Source of the DNA: Actinomycetota bacterium
GTDB lineage: Bacteria > Actinomycetota > Nitriliruptoria > Nitriliruptorales > JAHWKO01
Direction: 5' to 3'
Length of the DNA: 51,006 nt
Assembly (NCBI GenBank): GCA_019347675.1
Contig: JAHWKW010000020.1
Coordinates: 1-51,006 of the forward strand
The notes under the pieces are model-generated. The model worked only from the letters and a program-made list of their open reading frames with translations. It did not search any database and was not told where the DNA came from. How positions within the stretch are numbered: position 1 is the stretch's first letter; each line of letters begins with the position of its first letter. The translations under genes and the position numbers were made by a program. Shown piece after piece: positions 26,895-35,723 of the stretch.

Positions 26895-26895
26895 G
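26818..26895 (-). CDS. mini-ORF 1: duplicated copy of the 25-residue leader peptide
   Basis: CTG at 26895 opens a frame encoding the same 25 residues as mini-ORF 2, ending TGA at 26820-26818 and overlapping the next start as GTGA. GAGGTG lies five nt upstream of the CTG. It begins 28 nt after the histidine-kinase stop. Translation is unproven. Confidence 0.4.
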   Translation of the reverse strand: MSDAPQERRERSCLRSPKTATEVYR

Positions 26896-26922
26896 AGGCT
26901 CACCTCGGTTCGGGGTGCGAGA

Positions 26923-28008
26923 CTAACCGTGGTCTCCCCCGGCGCCCATCGCCGCCTCGGGCGCGCGCTTGGGCAGCGCCACCCGGAACGTCGCACCGTC
27001 GCCCGGCTCGGAGTCGACCCACACCCGACCGCCGTGGGCCTCGACCAGTCCCTTGGTGATGTACAGCCCGAGCCCCGTCCCCGTGCGGCGGGTGTCTCGG
27101 CCCCGGGAGAACTTCGCGAAGATCTGCCGCTGCTGGTCAGGAGGGACTCCGGGACCGCGATCGTGCACCGCGATCTCGACACTGTCACCACGGTCGATGA
27201 TCTCGATCCGCACCGGGCTCTGGGGCGCGTAGCGCAGCGCGTTCTCGACGAGGTTGATCAGGACCTGCTCGAGCTTGTCGGGATCGACGAACAGGGTCGG
27301 CCGCCCCGACGACTGGATCGTGATGGGACGGGCGTCGTCGTCGTGCGCGGCCTTTTCCACCACCCGCTCCACCGCCGCCACCGCGTCGAGCAGGACCCGG
27401 TGCAGCTGCACCCGGCCCGCATCGATGCGGGCGACGTCGAGCAGTTCGGTCAGCAGCCGCGTGACGCGATCAGCGTCGGCGTTGATCGTGGCCAGCATCT
27501 GCTGTTTCTGCTCGTCGCTGAACCGGTCCCATTTGGCCAGCATCGTCCGGGTGAAGCCCTTGACGCTGGTCAGCGGGGAGCGGATCTCGTGCGAGACGGT
27601 CGCGATGAGGTCGCTGCGTGCGGCGTCGAGCCGCTGCTGGCGGCCGGCGTTGCGGAAGGTCACGACCGTTCCGCCGTTGGGCAGGCGTGCTCCGGCCACC
27701 GTGACCGGACGCAGGCGACCGTCGGGCAGGCGGACCTTCAGCAGGCGCTCCGCCAAGCGGTCGATGACCGCGCTCGCAGGTGGCAGACACCTGGCCACGT
27801 CCGTGCCGGTGTCGTCGAGGATGGTGAGGACGTCGACCAGCCGCTTCCCGGTGGCGTCGGGCGCCAGTCCGAGCAGGAAGCCCGCTCGGGTGTTGCAGAA
27901 GGCGATGCGCTGGTCGGCATCGATCACCAGCACCGCTTCGGGCAGCACCTCGTAGGCCGCCAGGTCCCCGTTCGGCAAGGCGGTGTCCGCTCCGCCGTGC
28001 GCGTTCAT
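26923..28008 (-). CDS. sensor histidine kinase with PAS domain, no partner regulator nearby
   Basis: 361 residues from ATG 28008, overlapping the rRNA methyltransferase stop by 4 nt. An N-terminal PAS-like domain (about 18-120, YEVLPEAVLVIDADQRIAFC) is followed by HisKA with phosphoacceptor His140 (ATVSHEIRSPLTSVKGF), and an HATPase domain with N-box NLVENALRYAP, G1 DRGPGVP and GTGLGLYI. No transmembrane segment is visible, so it is probably cytosolic. No response regulator gene lies in the window. Confidence 0.92.
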   Translation of the reverse strand: MNAHGGADTALPNGDLAAYEVLPEAVLVIDADQRIAFCNTRAGFLLGLAPDATGKRLVDVLTILDDTGTDVARCLPPASAVIDRLAERLLKVRLPDGRLRPVTVAGARLPNGGTVVTFRNAGRQQRLDAARSDLIATVSHEIRSPLTSVKGFTRTMLAKWDRFSDEQKQQMLATINADADRVTRLLTELLDVARIDAGRVQLHRVLLDAVAAVERVVEKAAHDDDARPITIQSSGRPTLFVDPDKLEQVLINLVENALRYAPQSPVRIEIIDRGDSVEIAVHDRGPGVPPDQQRQIFAKFSRGRDTRRTGTGLGLYITKGLVEAHGGRVWVDSEPGDGATFRVALPKRAPEAAMGAGGDHG

Positions 28009-28808
28009 CGGTCCGCTCGGCTGGCGCCGGCGCGGGCGGCGGCGTACGCGGCCACGGCGACCGACGCGGCGAGGTTCAACGATTCGACCGGGCCGAGCAG
28101 CGGGATGGCGACCACCTCGTCGACCGCCTGGAGCATCTGTGTCGGCAGTCCGTGTGCTTCGTTGCCGAACAGCAGAGCCACCGGCGGCGTGAGGATGCCG
28201 GGCGCGTCGATCGCGGTTGGTCCGGCCACGTCCAGGGCCACCCGGGTCTGTTCCGCGGCCGCACAGGCCACCAGGACGTCTTCCGTGGGGCTGCCGGTGA
28301 CGATCGGAAGGCGGGCGACCACCCCTGCGGAGGCCCGGACCGCCTTGGGGTTCCACGGGTCGACCGAGCCGACGGTGAGCACGATCCCGGCCGCGCCGGA
28401 GGCGGCGGCGGTCCGGATGGCGGTCCCGGCGTTGCCCGGGTCGGCGACCTCGTGCAGGACGATCAGATGTCCGCGTCCGACGACGTCGGCGAGGTCGGCC
28501 CGCCGCTGGCGGGCGACCGCGACGGCGCCCTGCGGGGTCACGCTGTCCGCCAGGTGGCGCAGCACCGGCTCGTCGACCACCGTCAGGCGCACGCCCGCCG
28601 CCTGCGCCGCCGCTTCGAGATCGACGGCCATTTCCGGGACCGCGAAGACCTCATCGACATCGCCGGACGTCAGCAGGTCACGGACCGAACGGGGACCCTC
28701 GACGAGGTAGCGCTGTTGGGCGTCGCGGATCTTGCGCCGGGCCAGCGCCGCGGCCGCCTTGACGCGGGGGTTCCGCGGCGAACGAACCTCGACCGTCCCG
28801 GCTGTCAC
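28005..28808 (-). CDS. TrmH/SpoU-family RNA 2'-O-methyltransferase
   Basis: 267 residues from GTG 28808, overlapping the rplT stop (GTGA). SPOUT knot motifs are clear: [18 protein letters not shown] (motif 1), [10 protein letters not shown] (motif 2) and [21 protein letters not shown] (motif 3). The N-terminal ribosome/RNA-binding part begins [14 protein letters not shown]. The gene after rplT in Actinobacteria is regularly this methyltransferase (tsnR/rlmB-like), acting on 23S rRNA; the modified base is not known here. Confidence 0.9.
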   Translation of the reverse strand: MTAGTVEVRSPRNPRVKAAAALARRKIRDAQQRYLVEGPRSVRDLLTSGDVDEVFAVPEMAVDLEAAAQAAGVRLTVVDEPVLRHLADSVTPQGAVAVARQRRADLADVVGRGHLIVLHEVADPGNAGTAIRTAAASGAAGIVLTVGSVDPWNPKAVRASAGVVARLPIVTGSPTEDVLVACAAAEQTRVALDVAGPTAIDAPGILTPPVALLFGNEAHGLPTQMLQAVDEVVAIPLLGPVESLNLAASVAVAAYAAARAGASRADR

Positions 28809-29173
28809 GCCTGGTCGTCGCCGAGCGCCGTCTTGGCGGCGGCGACCAGCTGGGAGAACGCACCGGGATCGCGGACCGCGAGGTCCGCCAGGACCTTGCG
28901 GTCGACCTCCACCTCGGCGAGCTTCAGGCCGTGCACCAGGCGGCTGTACGACAGGCCGTCCTGGCGGGCCGCCGCGTTGATCCGGGTGATCCAAAGCTTG
29001 CGGAAGTCGCCCTTGCGTCGACGCCGGTCGCGGTAGGCGTACCGCTCGGCGTGCATGACGGCTTCTTTGGCGGCCTTGTAGCGCCGGCTGCGTGCGCCAC
29101 GGAAGCCCTTGGCACGCTCCAGGACCTCACGGTGCTTCTTCTTGCTGTGGACACCGCGCTTGACCCGTGCCAT
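28805..29173 (-). CDS. rplT: 50S ribosomal protein L20
   Basis: 122 residues. Characteristic [53 protein letters not shown] and [18 protein letters not shown]. Binds 23S rRNA early in assembly and in many bacteria represses the infC-rpmI-rplT transcript. Located 52 nt after rpmI. Confidence 0.98.
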   Translation of the reverse strand: MARVKRGVHSKKKHREVLERAKGFRGARSRRYKAAKEAVMHAERYAYRDRRRRKGDFRKLWITRINAAARQDGLSYSRLVHGLKLAEVEVDRKVLADLAVRDPGAFSQLVAAAKTALGDDQA

Positions 29174-29225
29174 CGCGCTCCCTCCTCAAATCGTTCGTGG
29201 CGGGGTGGCGACCGCCGACCACGGG

Positions 29226-29417
29226 TTACTTGTTGAGCAGCTTCTTGGCCCGCTTCGCCGGCGCGTTCGCCAACTCGAACGGCCCGCTCAGGCGCCGCTT
29301 GCGGCGGGAGCTCTTCTTCTCCAGCAGGTGGCTCTTGTTGCGCTTGCGGCCAAGCACCTTCCCGGTCCGGGTGACCCGGAAGCGTTTCTTGGCGCCGCTG
29401 TGGGTCTTCTGTTTCAC
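29226..29417 (-). CDS. rpmI: 50S ribosomal protein L35
   Basis: 63 residues, [20 protein letters not shown] at the N-terminus and ending KRAKKLLNK, the usual L35 pattern and size. 39 nt after infC, 52 nt before rplT. Confidence 0.98.
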   Translation of the reverse strand: MKQKTHSGAKKRFRVTRTGKVLGRKRNKSHLLEKKSSRRKRRLSGPFELANAPAKRAKKLLNK

Positions 29418-29456
29418 GTCCAGCCCCTTGCAGTCGTCGTTGCGGGCGACCGGCGG

Positions 29457-29996
29457 TCAGCTGGCCGCCTCCTCCTTCTTGGCACGCTCACGGCGGGGCG
29501 CGAGCACCATCACCATGTTGCGGCCGTCCACGGTGGGGACGGATTCGACGGTTGCGAGCTCACTCATGTCCTCGGCGAGGCGGTCGAGATGAGACTTGCC
29601 GATCTCCGGGTGGGTCACCTCACGACCACGGAACATGATGGTGACACGGACCTTGGCGCCGTCCTTCAGGAACCGCTCGACGTGACCCGCCTTGGTGGAG
29701 TAATCGTTGTCCGAGATCTTCGGCCGCATCTTGATCTCCTTGACCTCGATACGGCTCTGCTTCTTGCGGGCTTCCTTCTGCCGCTGGGCCTCCTGGTACT
29801 TGAACCGGCCGTAGTCCATCACCCGGCACACGACCGGCTGCGCCTGCGGTGCGACCTCGACCAGGTCCATGTCGCGCTCGCGCGCGAACTGCAGCGCCTC
29901 GGCGAGCGGCACGATCCCGATCTGGTCCCCGTCAGGCCCGATCAAGCGGACCTCGCGCTCGTGGATCTCCTCGTTGAGCCGTGGCTCCTCGTTGAT
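29457..29996 (-). CDS. infC: translation initiation factor IF-3 (AUC start)
   Basis: 179 residues when started at ATC 29996: INEEPRLNEEIHEREVRLIG, the conserved IF3 beginning. GRFKYQEAQRQKEARKK is the linker; the C-terminal domain contains KVRVTIMFRGREVTHPEIG. The Shine-Dalgarno AGGAGGGAG (30009-30001) is placed four nt before this ATC, with GGAGG at 7-nt spacing. Frames opening earlier (TTG 30035 or the following GTG) would add residues foreign to the family and leave the Shine-Dalgarno inside the gene. Rare AUU/AUC starts in infC are known to give IF3 self-regulation. Confidence 0.95.
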   Translation of the reverse strand: MNEEPRLNEEIHEREVRLIGPDGDQIGIVPLAEALQFARERDMDLVEVAPQAQPVVCRVMDYGRFKYQEAQRQKEARKKQSRIEVKEIKMRPKISDNDYSTKAGHVERFLKDGAKVRVTIMFRGREVTHPEIGKSHLDRLAEDMSELATVESVPTVDGRNMVMVLAPRRERAKKEEAAS

Positions 29997-30026
29997 GCTG
30001 CTCCCTCCTGTTCGTTGCCTCCCGAG

Positions 30027-30057
30027 AAACACCAAGACGGCGGCCGTCGCCGCCGTC
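30027..30057 (-). terminator. terminator-like hairpin in the infC leader (candidate attenuator)
   Basis: Arms 30036-30044 (GACGGCGGC) and 30049-30057 (GCCGCCGTC) form a 9-bp perfect stem with a 4-nt loop. On the minus-strand transcript it is followed at once by TTGGTGTTT (30035-30027), a moderately U-rich tail, about 30-40 nt before the infC start. It could terminate the DUF1844-gene transcript or act as a regulated attenuator. Confidence 0.5.
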
Positions 30058-30062
30058 GGTCA

Positions 30063-30101
30063 CGGACCGCCCGCCACCCGTCAGGGTGGAGCGACGGTCC
30101 G
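30063..30101 (-). other. two-tier hairpin upstream of the infC attenuator
   Basis: Outer arms CGGACCG (30063-30069) and CGGTCCG (30095-30101) enclose a second perfect hairpin, CCACCC (30074-30079)/GGGTGG (30084-30089) with a 4-nt loop. Directly upstream of the terminator-like hairpin in the transcript. It could be an alternative structure or a protein site (L20 is the usual regulator of this operon), but no L20 consensus is claimed. Confidence 0.4.
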
Positions 30102-30256
30102 GTCGCGCGACCCGGGCGAAGTTGGCGACGGTCCCGCCGCTGTCCTGCCGGGTGGGAGGCGCAACGAGTGGCGGCCCCCGCTTGTTCTGGTTCTCGTCTC
30201 GAGGCTACCAGTGCGCGAGACGCGACGCCGGACGGCCGCCGATGTCTCCGGCCGTC

Positions 30257-30724
30257 TCACCGCCCGGGGACCCACAGCCTGGAGGTCCCCGCCGGGCGGG
30301 TCGGTTGGGTGTCGTCCGCGCCGCCTGCATCCCCCTGCGCGGGGCGATCCCCGGTGGGCAGGTCGCCGGCCTCCTCCTCCGGCAGCTTGCCTTCGGCCCG
30401 GAGCTTGTTGAGTTCGTCTTCAGCGTCGACCTGCGCGGTCCGCAGCTGCGTGAGAGCCTGATCCATCTGGGTCACCAACCGCTCGTCGGCGTGGGAGCGG
30501 ACGGCATCGGCCAGCGCCGCAGCGGCGTCTATCAGCAGCCGCGCGTCCCGCCGACCGAGCTTCACCTCGGCCCCGCTGGCGAGCACGGAGAAGGACTGTG
30601 CGACGACGCTGGTGACGTCGGTCCGTCGCAGCTCTGCCAGGTAGGCCGCAACCTCCTCTTCGGTCGGCTGTCGTGCCTGGCCGCCCGGGCCGGCGTCCGG
30701 TCCGGTCGCGCTCGTCTCCGCCAT
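30257..30724 (-). CDS. DUF1844-like protein
   Basis: 155 residues from ATG 30724. The central region VTSVVAQSFSVLASGAEVKL, followed by DARLLIDAAAALADAV, matches actinobacterial DUF1844 proteins, which commonly stand directly upstream of infC. The C-terminal third is polar and low in complexity (DDTQPTRPAGTS). Function unknown. GAGGAG lies 8 nt before the start. Confidence 0.78.
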   Translation of the reverse strand: MAETSATGPDAGPGGQARQPTEEEVAAYLAELRRTDVTSVVAQSFSVLASGAEVKLGRRDARLLIDAAAALADAVRSHADERLVTQMDQALTQLRTAQVDAEDELNKLRAEGKLPEEEAGDLPTGDRPAQGDAGGADDTQPTRPAGTSRLWVPGR

Positions 30725-30743
30725 GTGACGCGCTCCTCGTCGG

Positions 30744-31046
30744 TCAGGCCCCGCCACCGGTTGGCATGTCCTCGATCCCGGGCTCGGGGACGTTGTGGCC
30801 GCCCAGGCCCTCACGGGAATCGTGTGCCAGGTCCGCGTGGGCGGGTTCCTCACCGAACTCGACCCGGCGGTAGGCCAGCACGGTGAAGACCGCGCCGAAG
30901 ACCAGCCCGAAGACGAGGGCGAGCAGGATCCCGGTGAAGTTCCCCTTCGCCACGGTCACGCCCGGATCCTGCACCGCGAACGCGGGTCCGCCGATGACTG
31001 CCAGCATGGCCGCCACGGCGGAGGCGACGAACACGACTCGGCGCAC
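30744..31046 (-). CDS. small two-helix membrane protein
   Basis: 100 residues from GTG 31046, chosen because AGGAGG lies 5 nt upstream. A cleavable-looking signal or first helix (VVFVASAVAAMLAVIGGPAFA) is followed by a second helix, GILLALVFGLVFGAVFTVLAY, then an acidic cytosolic tail with histidines (GLGGHNVPEPGIED). No family recognised. Downstream neighbours are the DUF1844 and infC genes; hisG lies upstream. Confidence 0.7.
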   Translation of the reverse strand: MRRVVFVASAVAAMLAVIGGPAFAVQDPGVTVAKGNFTGILLALVFGLVFGAVFTVLAYRRVEFGEEPAHADLAHDSREGLGGHNVPEPGIEDMPTGGGA

Positions 31047-31157
31047 GACGACCTCCTGGGCTATGGGGATCGCCACCATGGTAGCGGCGCCTGCGGGGCG
31101 GTCTTCGCCGGCCACGACCGCATGGACGAGCGACGCACACCCGTCATGGGCGCTGGG

Positions 31158-32036
31158 CTACGCGACGATCTTGGTGATCGGCACCTCGAGGATCCCCGAC
31201 GCCCCGCGGGCTTTGAGCGCCGGGATCAGCCGGTTCACGCCGCGCTTGTCGACGACCGTCTCGACCGCGTACCCGTCCTCGTTCGCGAGCTGGTTGATGG
31301 TGGGGGCTTTCAGGCTGGGCAGGATGTCCAACACCGCGTCGAGGTCGTCGGTGGCGACGTTGAGCTTGAGCAACACGCGTCCCCGCGCGTCGATCGCGCC
31401 CAGCAGCAACGTGCGCAGGTCATCCATCGCGGCCCGCTTCTCGACGTTCGCGGCGGCGGCGGCGTGGTTGGCGATCAGCTCCGTTCGTGACACCAGCAGC
31501 TCGGCGATGATCTTCAGCCCGTTCTTGCGCAGCGTCGAGCCGGTCTCGGTGACGTCCACGCAGGCGTCCACGATACTGCCGACCTTCGCCTCGGTCGCTC
31601 CGTAGGACAGGAACACCTTGACCTTCTTCCCACGATCGGCGAAGAAGCGGCGGGTCAGCTCCGGGAGTTCCGTGGAGATCTTGATCCCGTCGGGCACGTC
31701 GTCGGCCGACTCCCACGGCGATTCGCGAGGGACGGCCAAAACCACCCGGATCGGGTTCGACGTGGCCTTGGAGTAGTGCAGCTCCGCGAGGGTCAGCACG
31801 TCGGCGGAGGTCTCCTCGATCCAGTCGCGTCCGGTGATGCCGACGTCGAAGAAGCCCTCCTCGACGTAGCGCGGGATCTCCTGTGGGCGCAGGATCGCGA
31901 CCTCGTCGACGCGGGGGTCGTCGATGCGCGCGAAGTAGTCGCGGGCGCTGGCCCGGTGCAGCCGCAGGTCGGCGTCGTCGAACAGCGCGAGGGTCGCCGC
32001 CTCCAGCGACCCCTTCGGTAACACGAGCTTCAGCAT
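31158..32036 (-). CDS. hisG: ATP phosphoribosyltransferase, long form
   Basis: First step of histidine synthesis. 292 residues from ATG 32036 (MLKLVLPKGSLEAATLALF), the size of the long form with a C-terminal regulatory (ACT-like) domain, so no hisZ is needed. DVGITGRDWIEE and the PRPP loop DVTETGSTLRKNGL are seen. The C-terminus LPSLKAPTINQLANEDGY is typical. It is the last gene of the riboflavin cluster, 25 nt after ribH, with no other his gene in the window. Confidence 0.95.
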   Translation of the reverse strand: MLKLVLPKGSLEAATLALFDDADLRLHRASARDYFARIDDPRVDEVAILRPQEIPRYVEEGFFDVGITGRDWIEETSADVLTLAELHYSKATSNPIRVVLAVPRESPWESADDVPDGIKISTELPELTRRFFADRGKKVKVFLSYGATEAKVGSIVDACVDVTETGSTLRKNGLKIIAELLVSRTELIANHAAAAANVEKRAAMDDLRTLLLGAIDARGRVLLKLNVATDDLDAVLDILPSLKAPTINQLANEDGYAVETVVDKRGVNRLIPALKARGASGILEVPITKIVA

Positions 32037-32061
32037 CCGCGGAACTCCTGTCGCCGCCAGG

Positions 32062-32535
32062 CTACGGGCCCAAGTGCGCCAGCAGGTTGGTGGTCTCGAC
32101 GGCGGCGAGCGCCGCCTCGGCGCCCTTGTTGCCGTGCGTCCCGCCGGCTCGGGCCTCCGCCTGGGCGACGGTGTCGGTGGTGATGATGCCGAACCCCACC
32201 GCGATGCCGAACTCACGCGCGACCGCCCCGCACCCGCGGGTCGCTTCGCCGGCGACGAAGTCGAAGTGGGGGGTCTCGCCGCGGATGACTGCGCCGAGCG
32301 CCACCACACAGTCGACCGAGCCGCTGGCCGCGAGACGGTGCGCCACCAGCGGGATCTCGAACGCGCCCGGCACCCACCACACCCGCACGTCGTCGCGACG
32401 GGCGCCGGCGGCCTGCAGCGCCTGCACCGCCCCGTCGAGCAGGCGCCCGACCACCGTCGGGTTGAACCGGGACGCGACGATCCCGATCCTCAGCCCGGTC
32501 GCGTCGGGCTGACCGGGGGCGTAGCCGTCCTTCAC
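32062..32535 (-). CDS. ribH: 6,7-dimethyl-8-ribityllumazine synthase
   Basis: 157 residues. IVASRFNP at the N-terminus, [15 protein letters not shown], and [21 protein letters not shown] with the conserved His are diagnostic. Penultimate riboflavin step. Start overlaps the ribBA stop by 4 nt. Confidence 0.97.
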   Translation of the reverse strand: MKDGYAPGQPDATGLRIGIVASRFNPTVVGRLLDGAVQALQAAGARRDDVRVWWVPGAFEIPLVAHRLAASGSVDCVVALGAVIRGETPHFDFVAGEATRGCGAVAREFGIAVGFGIITTDTVAQAEARAGGTHGNKGAEAALAAVETTNLLAHLGP

Positions 32536-33869
32536 GCGCCGTCGTCCTCCCCCATCCCCACGGGGATCACCGGGGCGAAGGCCAGCCCGTCCGGCTCCAC
32601 GTCGGGTTGCCGGGCCAGGTCACCGACGCCCGTGGACGCGATGACCCCGGCGGGCGCAGCCGTGAAGAGGTGGCCGAGCTTGTGCTGCTTGGTCTCGAGG
32701 TAGAAGGCGTTGGCGGGGTTGGATCGGATCTGCAGGGGGACCCGCTCGACGATCTTCAGGCCGAACCCCTCCAGCCCGGCACGCTTGGCCGGGTTGTTGG
32801 TGAGCAGCCGGAGCGTGGACAGCCCGAGGTCGGCGAGGATGGACGCGCCGGTGCCGTAGTCGCGTGCGTCGGCAGGGAACCCCAGCTGCAGGTTGGCCTC
32901 GACCGTGTCGACCCCGTGGTCCTGCAGCTGGTAGGCCTGAAGCTTGTGGATCAGGCCGATGCCCCGGCCCTCGTGGCCACGCAGGTACACCAGGACGCCG
33001 GTTCCCTGCTCGGCGATCCGCGCCATGGCCAGATCCAGCTGCGGCCCGCAGTCGCACCGCTGGGAGCGGAACACGTCTCCGGTGAGACACTCCGAATGCA
33101 TCCGCACCAGCATGTCGGGGTGGCCCTCGGCGTCGCCGTACAGCAGCGCCACATGGTGGGTGCCGTCGGCCAGCGACTCGTACCCGATCGCCCGCCACGC
33201 CCCGTACGGGGTCGGCAGGCGGGTCTCCACCACCCGGCGGACCAACCGCTCGCGCCGGCGGCGGTAGGCGATCAGGTCCGCGATGGAGATCAGCGGCAGG
33301 CGGTGCTCGGCAGCGAACTCCTGCAACTGCGGCAGTCGCGCCATGGTGCCGTCGTCGTTGACGATCTCGCCGATCACCCCCGCGGGGTAGCGGCCGGCGA
33401 GGCGGGCGAGGTCCACCGCGGCCTCGGTGTGGCCGGGTCGGCGCAGCACACCGCCGTCGGCGTACCGCAGCGGGAAGATGTGGCCGGGACGGGCCAGGTC
33501 GTCGGGGCCGGTCGACGCGTCGATCACCGCGCGGATGGTGCGTGCGCGGTCGGCGGCGCTGATGCCGGTCGTCACACCATCCTTGGCGTCGACCGAGACC
33601 GTGAACGCGGTGCCGTGCGCTTCCGTGTTGTCGACCACCATGAGGGGGATCTCGAGCTCGTCGAGCCGCTCACCGACGAGCGGAAGGCAGATCACCCCGC
33701 TGGTGTGGCGGACCATGAACGCGATCGCATCCGGGTGGACCTGGTCGGCGGCCATGATCAGGTCACCCTCGTTCTCGCGGCCGGCGTCGTCGACGACCAC
33801 GACCATCCCGCCTGCGCGGATCGTGGCGATGGCCGCCTCGATGCTGGCGAACGTCGGTGTCGTGGTCAC
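32532..33869 (-). CDS. ribBA: bifunctional 3,4-dihydroxy-2-butanone-4-phosphate synthase/GTP cyclohydrolase II
   Basis: 445 residues. N-terminal DHBP synthase half with [18 protein letters not shown] and [11 protein letters not shown]-terminal GTP cyclohydrolase II half with [20 protein letters not shown] (zinc-binding cysteines) and [20 protein letters not shown]. It supplies both precursor branches of riboflavin. Overlaps ribE and ribH by 4 nt each. Confidence 0.97.
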   Translation of the reverse strand: MTTTPTFASIEAAIATIRAGGMVVVVDDAGRENEGDLIMAADQVHPDAIAFMVRHTSGVICLPLVGERLDELEIPLMVVDNTEAHGTAFTVSVDAKDGVTTGISAADRARTIRAVIDASTGPDDLARPGHIFPLRYADGGVLRRPGHTEAAVDLARLAGRYPAGVIGEIVNDDGTMARLPQLQEFAAEHRLPLISIADLIAYRRRRERLVRRVVETRLPTPYGAWRAIGYESLADGTHHVALLYGDAEGHPDMLVRMHSECLTGDVFRSQRCDCGPQLDLAMARIAEQGTGVLVYLRGHEGRGIGLIHKLQAYQLQDHGVDTVEANLQLGFPADARDYGTGASILADLGLSTLRLLTNNPAKRAGLEGFGLKIVERVPLQIRSNPANAFYLETKQHKLGHLFTAAPAGVIASTGVGDLARQPDVEPDGLAFAPVIPVGMGEDDGA

Positions 33870-34474
33870 GTCGTCCTCCCGCCGCCCAGCCGCTGGACGT
33901 ACTTGGCGAGCACGTCGGCTTCGAGGTTGACGCGATGGCCAGGTCGTGCATCACCCAGCGTGGTGGATGCGCAGGTGTGGGGGATCAACCCCACACGGAA
34001 CGCGGCGTCGCCGTCGCGCTCGTCGACGTCGATGACCGTGAGGCTGACACCGGCCACCGCGACCGAACCCTTCCGCGCGACCAAGGGCGCGATCGCCGCA
34101 GGCGCAGCGATGGTGAGGGTGACGGTCCCCGGCTGGTCGTCGCGAGCCAGGACCGACCCGACCGCGTCGACGTGGCCCTGGACCAGGTGCCCCCCGAACC
34201 GGCCGTCGGCGGCCAGCGGCCTCTCGAGGTTGACGCGCGCACCGGCGTCGAGGTCGCCCAGAGCGGTGGCGTGGAGCGTCTCGGCCATCAGGTCGGCGGC
34301 GAAGCCGGTGGGAGTCACGGCAGCCACGGTGACGCAGCAGCCGTCCACCGCGATCGACGCACCCAGCGACAGGTCGGACACGATGGCGTGGCAGCCGACC
34401 TCGAGCCGGGCGCGGTCGGTACTGCGCTCGAGTCGCTCGACGCGGCCGACTTCCTCGATGATCCCGGTGAACAC
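33866..34474 (-). CDS. ribE: riboflavin synthase, alpha subunit
   Basis: 202 residues. Starts [15 protein letters not shown], typical of riboflavin synthase, and has two lumazine-binding repeats (first with [11 protein letters not shown], second with [12 protein letters not shown]). Final riboflavin step. The gene lies 1 nt after ribD. Often also named ribC. Confidence 0.96.
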   Translation of the reverse strand: MFTGIIEEVGRVERLERSTDRARLEVGCHAIVSDLSLGASIAVDGCCVTVAAVTPTGFAADLMAETLHATALGDLDAGARVNLERPLAADGRFGGHLVQGHVDAVGSVLARDDQPGTVTLTIAAPAAIAPLVARKGSVAVAGVSLTVIDVDERDGDAAFRVGLIPHTCASTTLGDARPGHRVNLEADVLAKYVQRLGGGRTT

Positions 34475-34475
34475 C

Positions 34476-35633
34476 TCACCTCCCTGTTCGCTGCAACGCG
34501 TGACTCGCCGACGTGGTCGTGGTCGCGCCGTCGCTGCGCTGCGGTCGGGCGGTCAGCCACAGGTCGGGACCGAGCTGGCGCACCTCGTCGATCCGCCACA
34601 GCCAGCGGTCGTCGACGCTCGCCGCCCCGGGCGGTGCGAACACCGCCAGGCCGTCCCCGCCGATGGTGCAGGGGGCGACGAACGCCTCGAGGCGGTCGAT
34701 CAGATGGGCACGCTGCAACGCCCCGGCGAGGGTCGCACCGCCCTCGACCAGCAGGCTGTGCACCCGCCGGTCGGTCAGGGCGGCGAGCGCAGCATCCAGC
34801 GCGACACCGGGGCGCCTTCCGGGCGCAACCTCGGGGTCTGCTGCGGGAACAACGACGACCTCGGCGCCCGCGTCGGTCAGCTGGCCGCGCCAGGTGGTCG
34901 GCGACGCCTGAGTCGTCAGGACCACCGCGCCGGGGCGAGCGACGTTGGCCCACGACGGCGTCCGGCCGCGGGCGTCGAACACGACGGGGCGTGGTTGGCC
35001 CGCCGGGGCCTCGACGTGGCGCACATCCAGGCTGGGGTCGTCGGCGAGGACCGTCCCGGACCCGACCGCGACCGCCTCGACCAGCGCCCGCAGCTGGTGG
35101 GCGGCGATCCGCGCCTGCGCCGAGGTGATCCAGCGGGACGAGCCGTCCCGGGCGGCGACACGGCCGTCGAGGCTCTGCGCGACCTTGCAGACCACGAACG
35201 GCCTCCCCGTGGCCTGCACGTGGAAGAACACCTCGTTCTGGCGGCGGGCGTCGTCGACGCGAACCCCACGGATGACCTCGACGCCGGCGTCGCGGAGGGT
35301 CGCCGCGCCGCCGTTGAGCGGGTCGTCGGCGGCGTACACCACTCGACGGACCCCGGCGTCGATCAGCGCCTGCGTGCACGGGCCCGTGCGGCCGGTGTGG
35401 TCGCATGGTTCCAACGTGACGTGCACGGTCGCACCGCGGCTGCGTCCCCCGGCGGCGGCGATCGCGGCGACCTCCGCGTGAGGCCCGCCGGGGCGCTCGT
35501 GCCACCCTTCACCGACGATCGCGCCGCCGTGCACCAGCACGCAGCCGACCAGCGGGTTCGGGCGGACGGTGGCGCGCCCACGCTCGGCGAGCGCGAGAGC
35601 GACGCCCATCAGTTCGTCGTCGCTTCGGGTCAC
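34476..35633 (-). CDS. ribD: riboflavin biosynthesis deaminase/reductase
   Basis: 385 residues. The N-terminal deaminase has the zinc site GGPHAEVAA and LEPCDHTGRTGPCTQ. The C-terminal reductase half begins near FVVCKVAQSLDGRVAA and has a NADPH-type SLLVEGGATLAGAL motif. First gene after the FMN riboswitch. Confidence 0.96.
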   Translation of the reverse strand: MTRSDDELMGVALALAERGRATVRPNPLVGCVLVHGGAIVGEGWHERPGGPHAEVAAIAAAGGRSRGATVHVTLEPCDHTGRTGPCTQALIDAGVRRVVYAADDPLNGGAATLRDAGVEVIRGVRVDDARRQNEVFFHVQATGRPFVVCKVAQSLDGRVAARDGSSRWITSAQARIAAHQLRALVEAVAVGSGTVLADDPSLDVRHVEAPAGQPRPVVFDARGRTPSWANVARPGAVVLTTQASPTTWRGQLTDAGAEVVVVPAADPEVAPGRRPGVALDAALAALTDRRVHSLLVEGGATLAGALQRAHLIDRLEAFVAPCTIGGDGLAVFAPPGAASVDDRWLWRIDEVRQLGPDLWLTARPQRSDGATTTTSASHALQRTGR

Positions 35634-35723
35634 GGTCCTCCATCCCGACGTTGGTCTCCGGGGGCCGGGTGGTGGACGCGTGAGTGGCCGGCCGCCGGCA
35701 GGCAGAACCGGCCTGCACGCCTC

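Noticed and set aside
26747-26922. T-box riboswitch or classical phe attenuator upstream of pheS
   Set aside because: No T-box consensus (AGGGTGGNACCGCG), no Phe codons in the mini-ORFs, and no U-tract after the hairpins.
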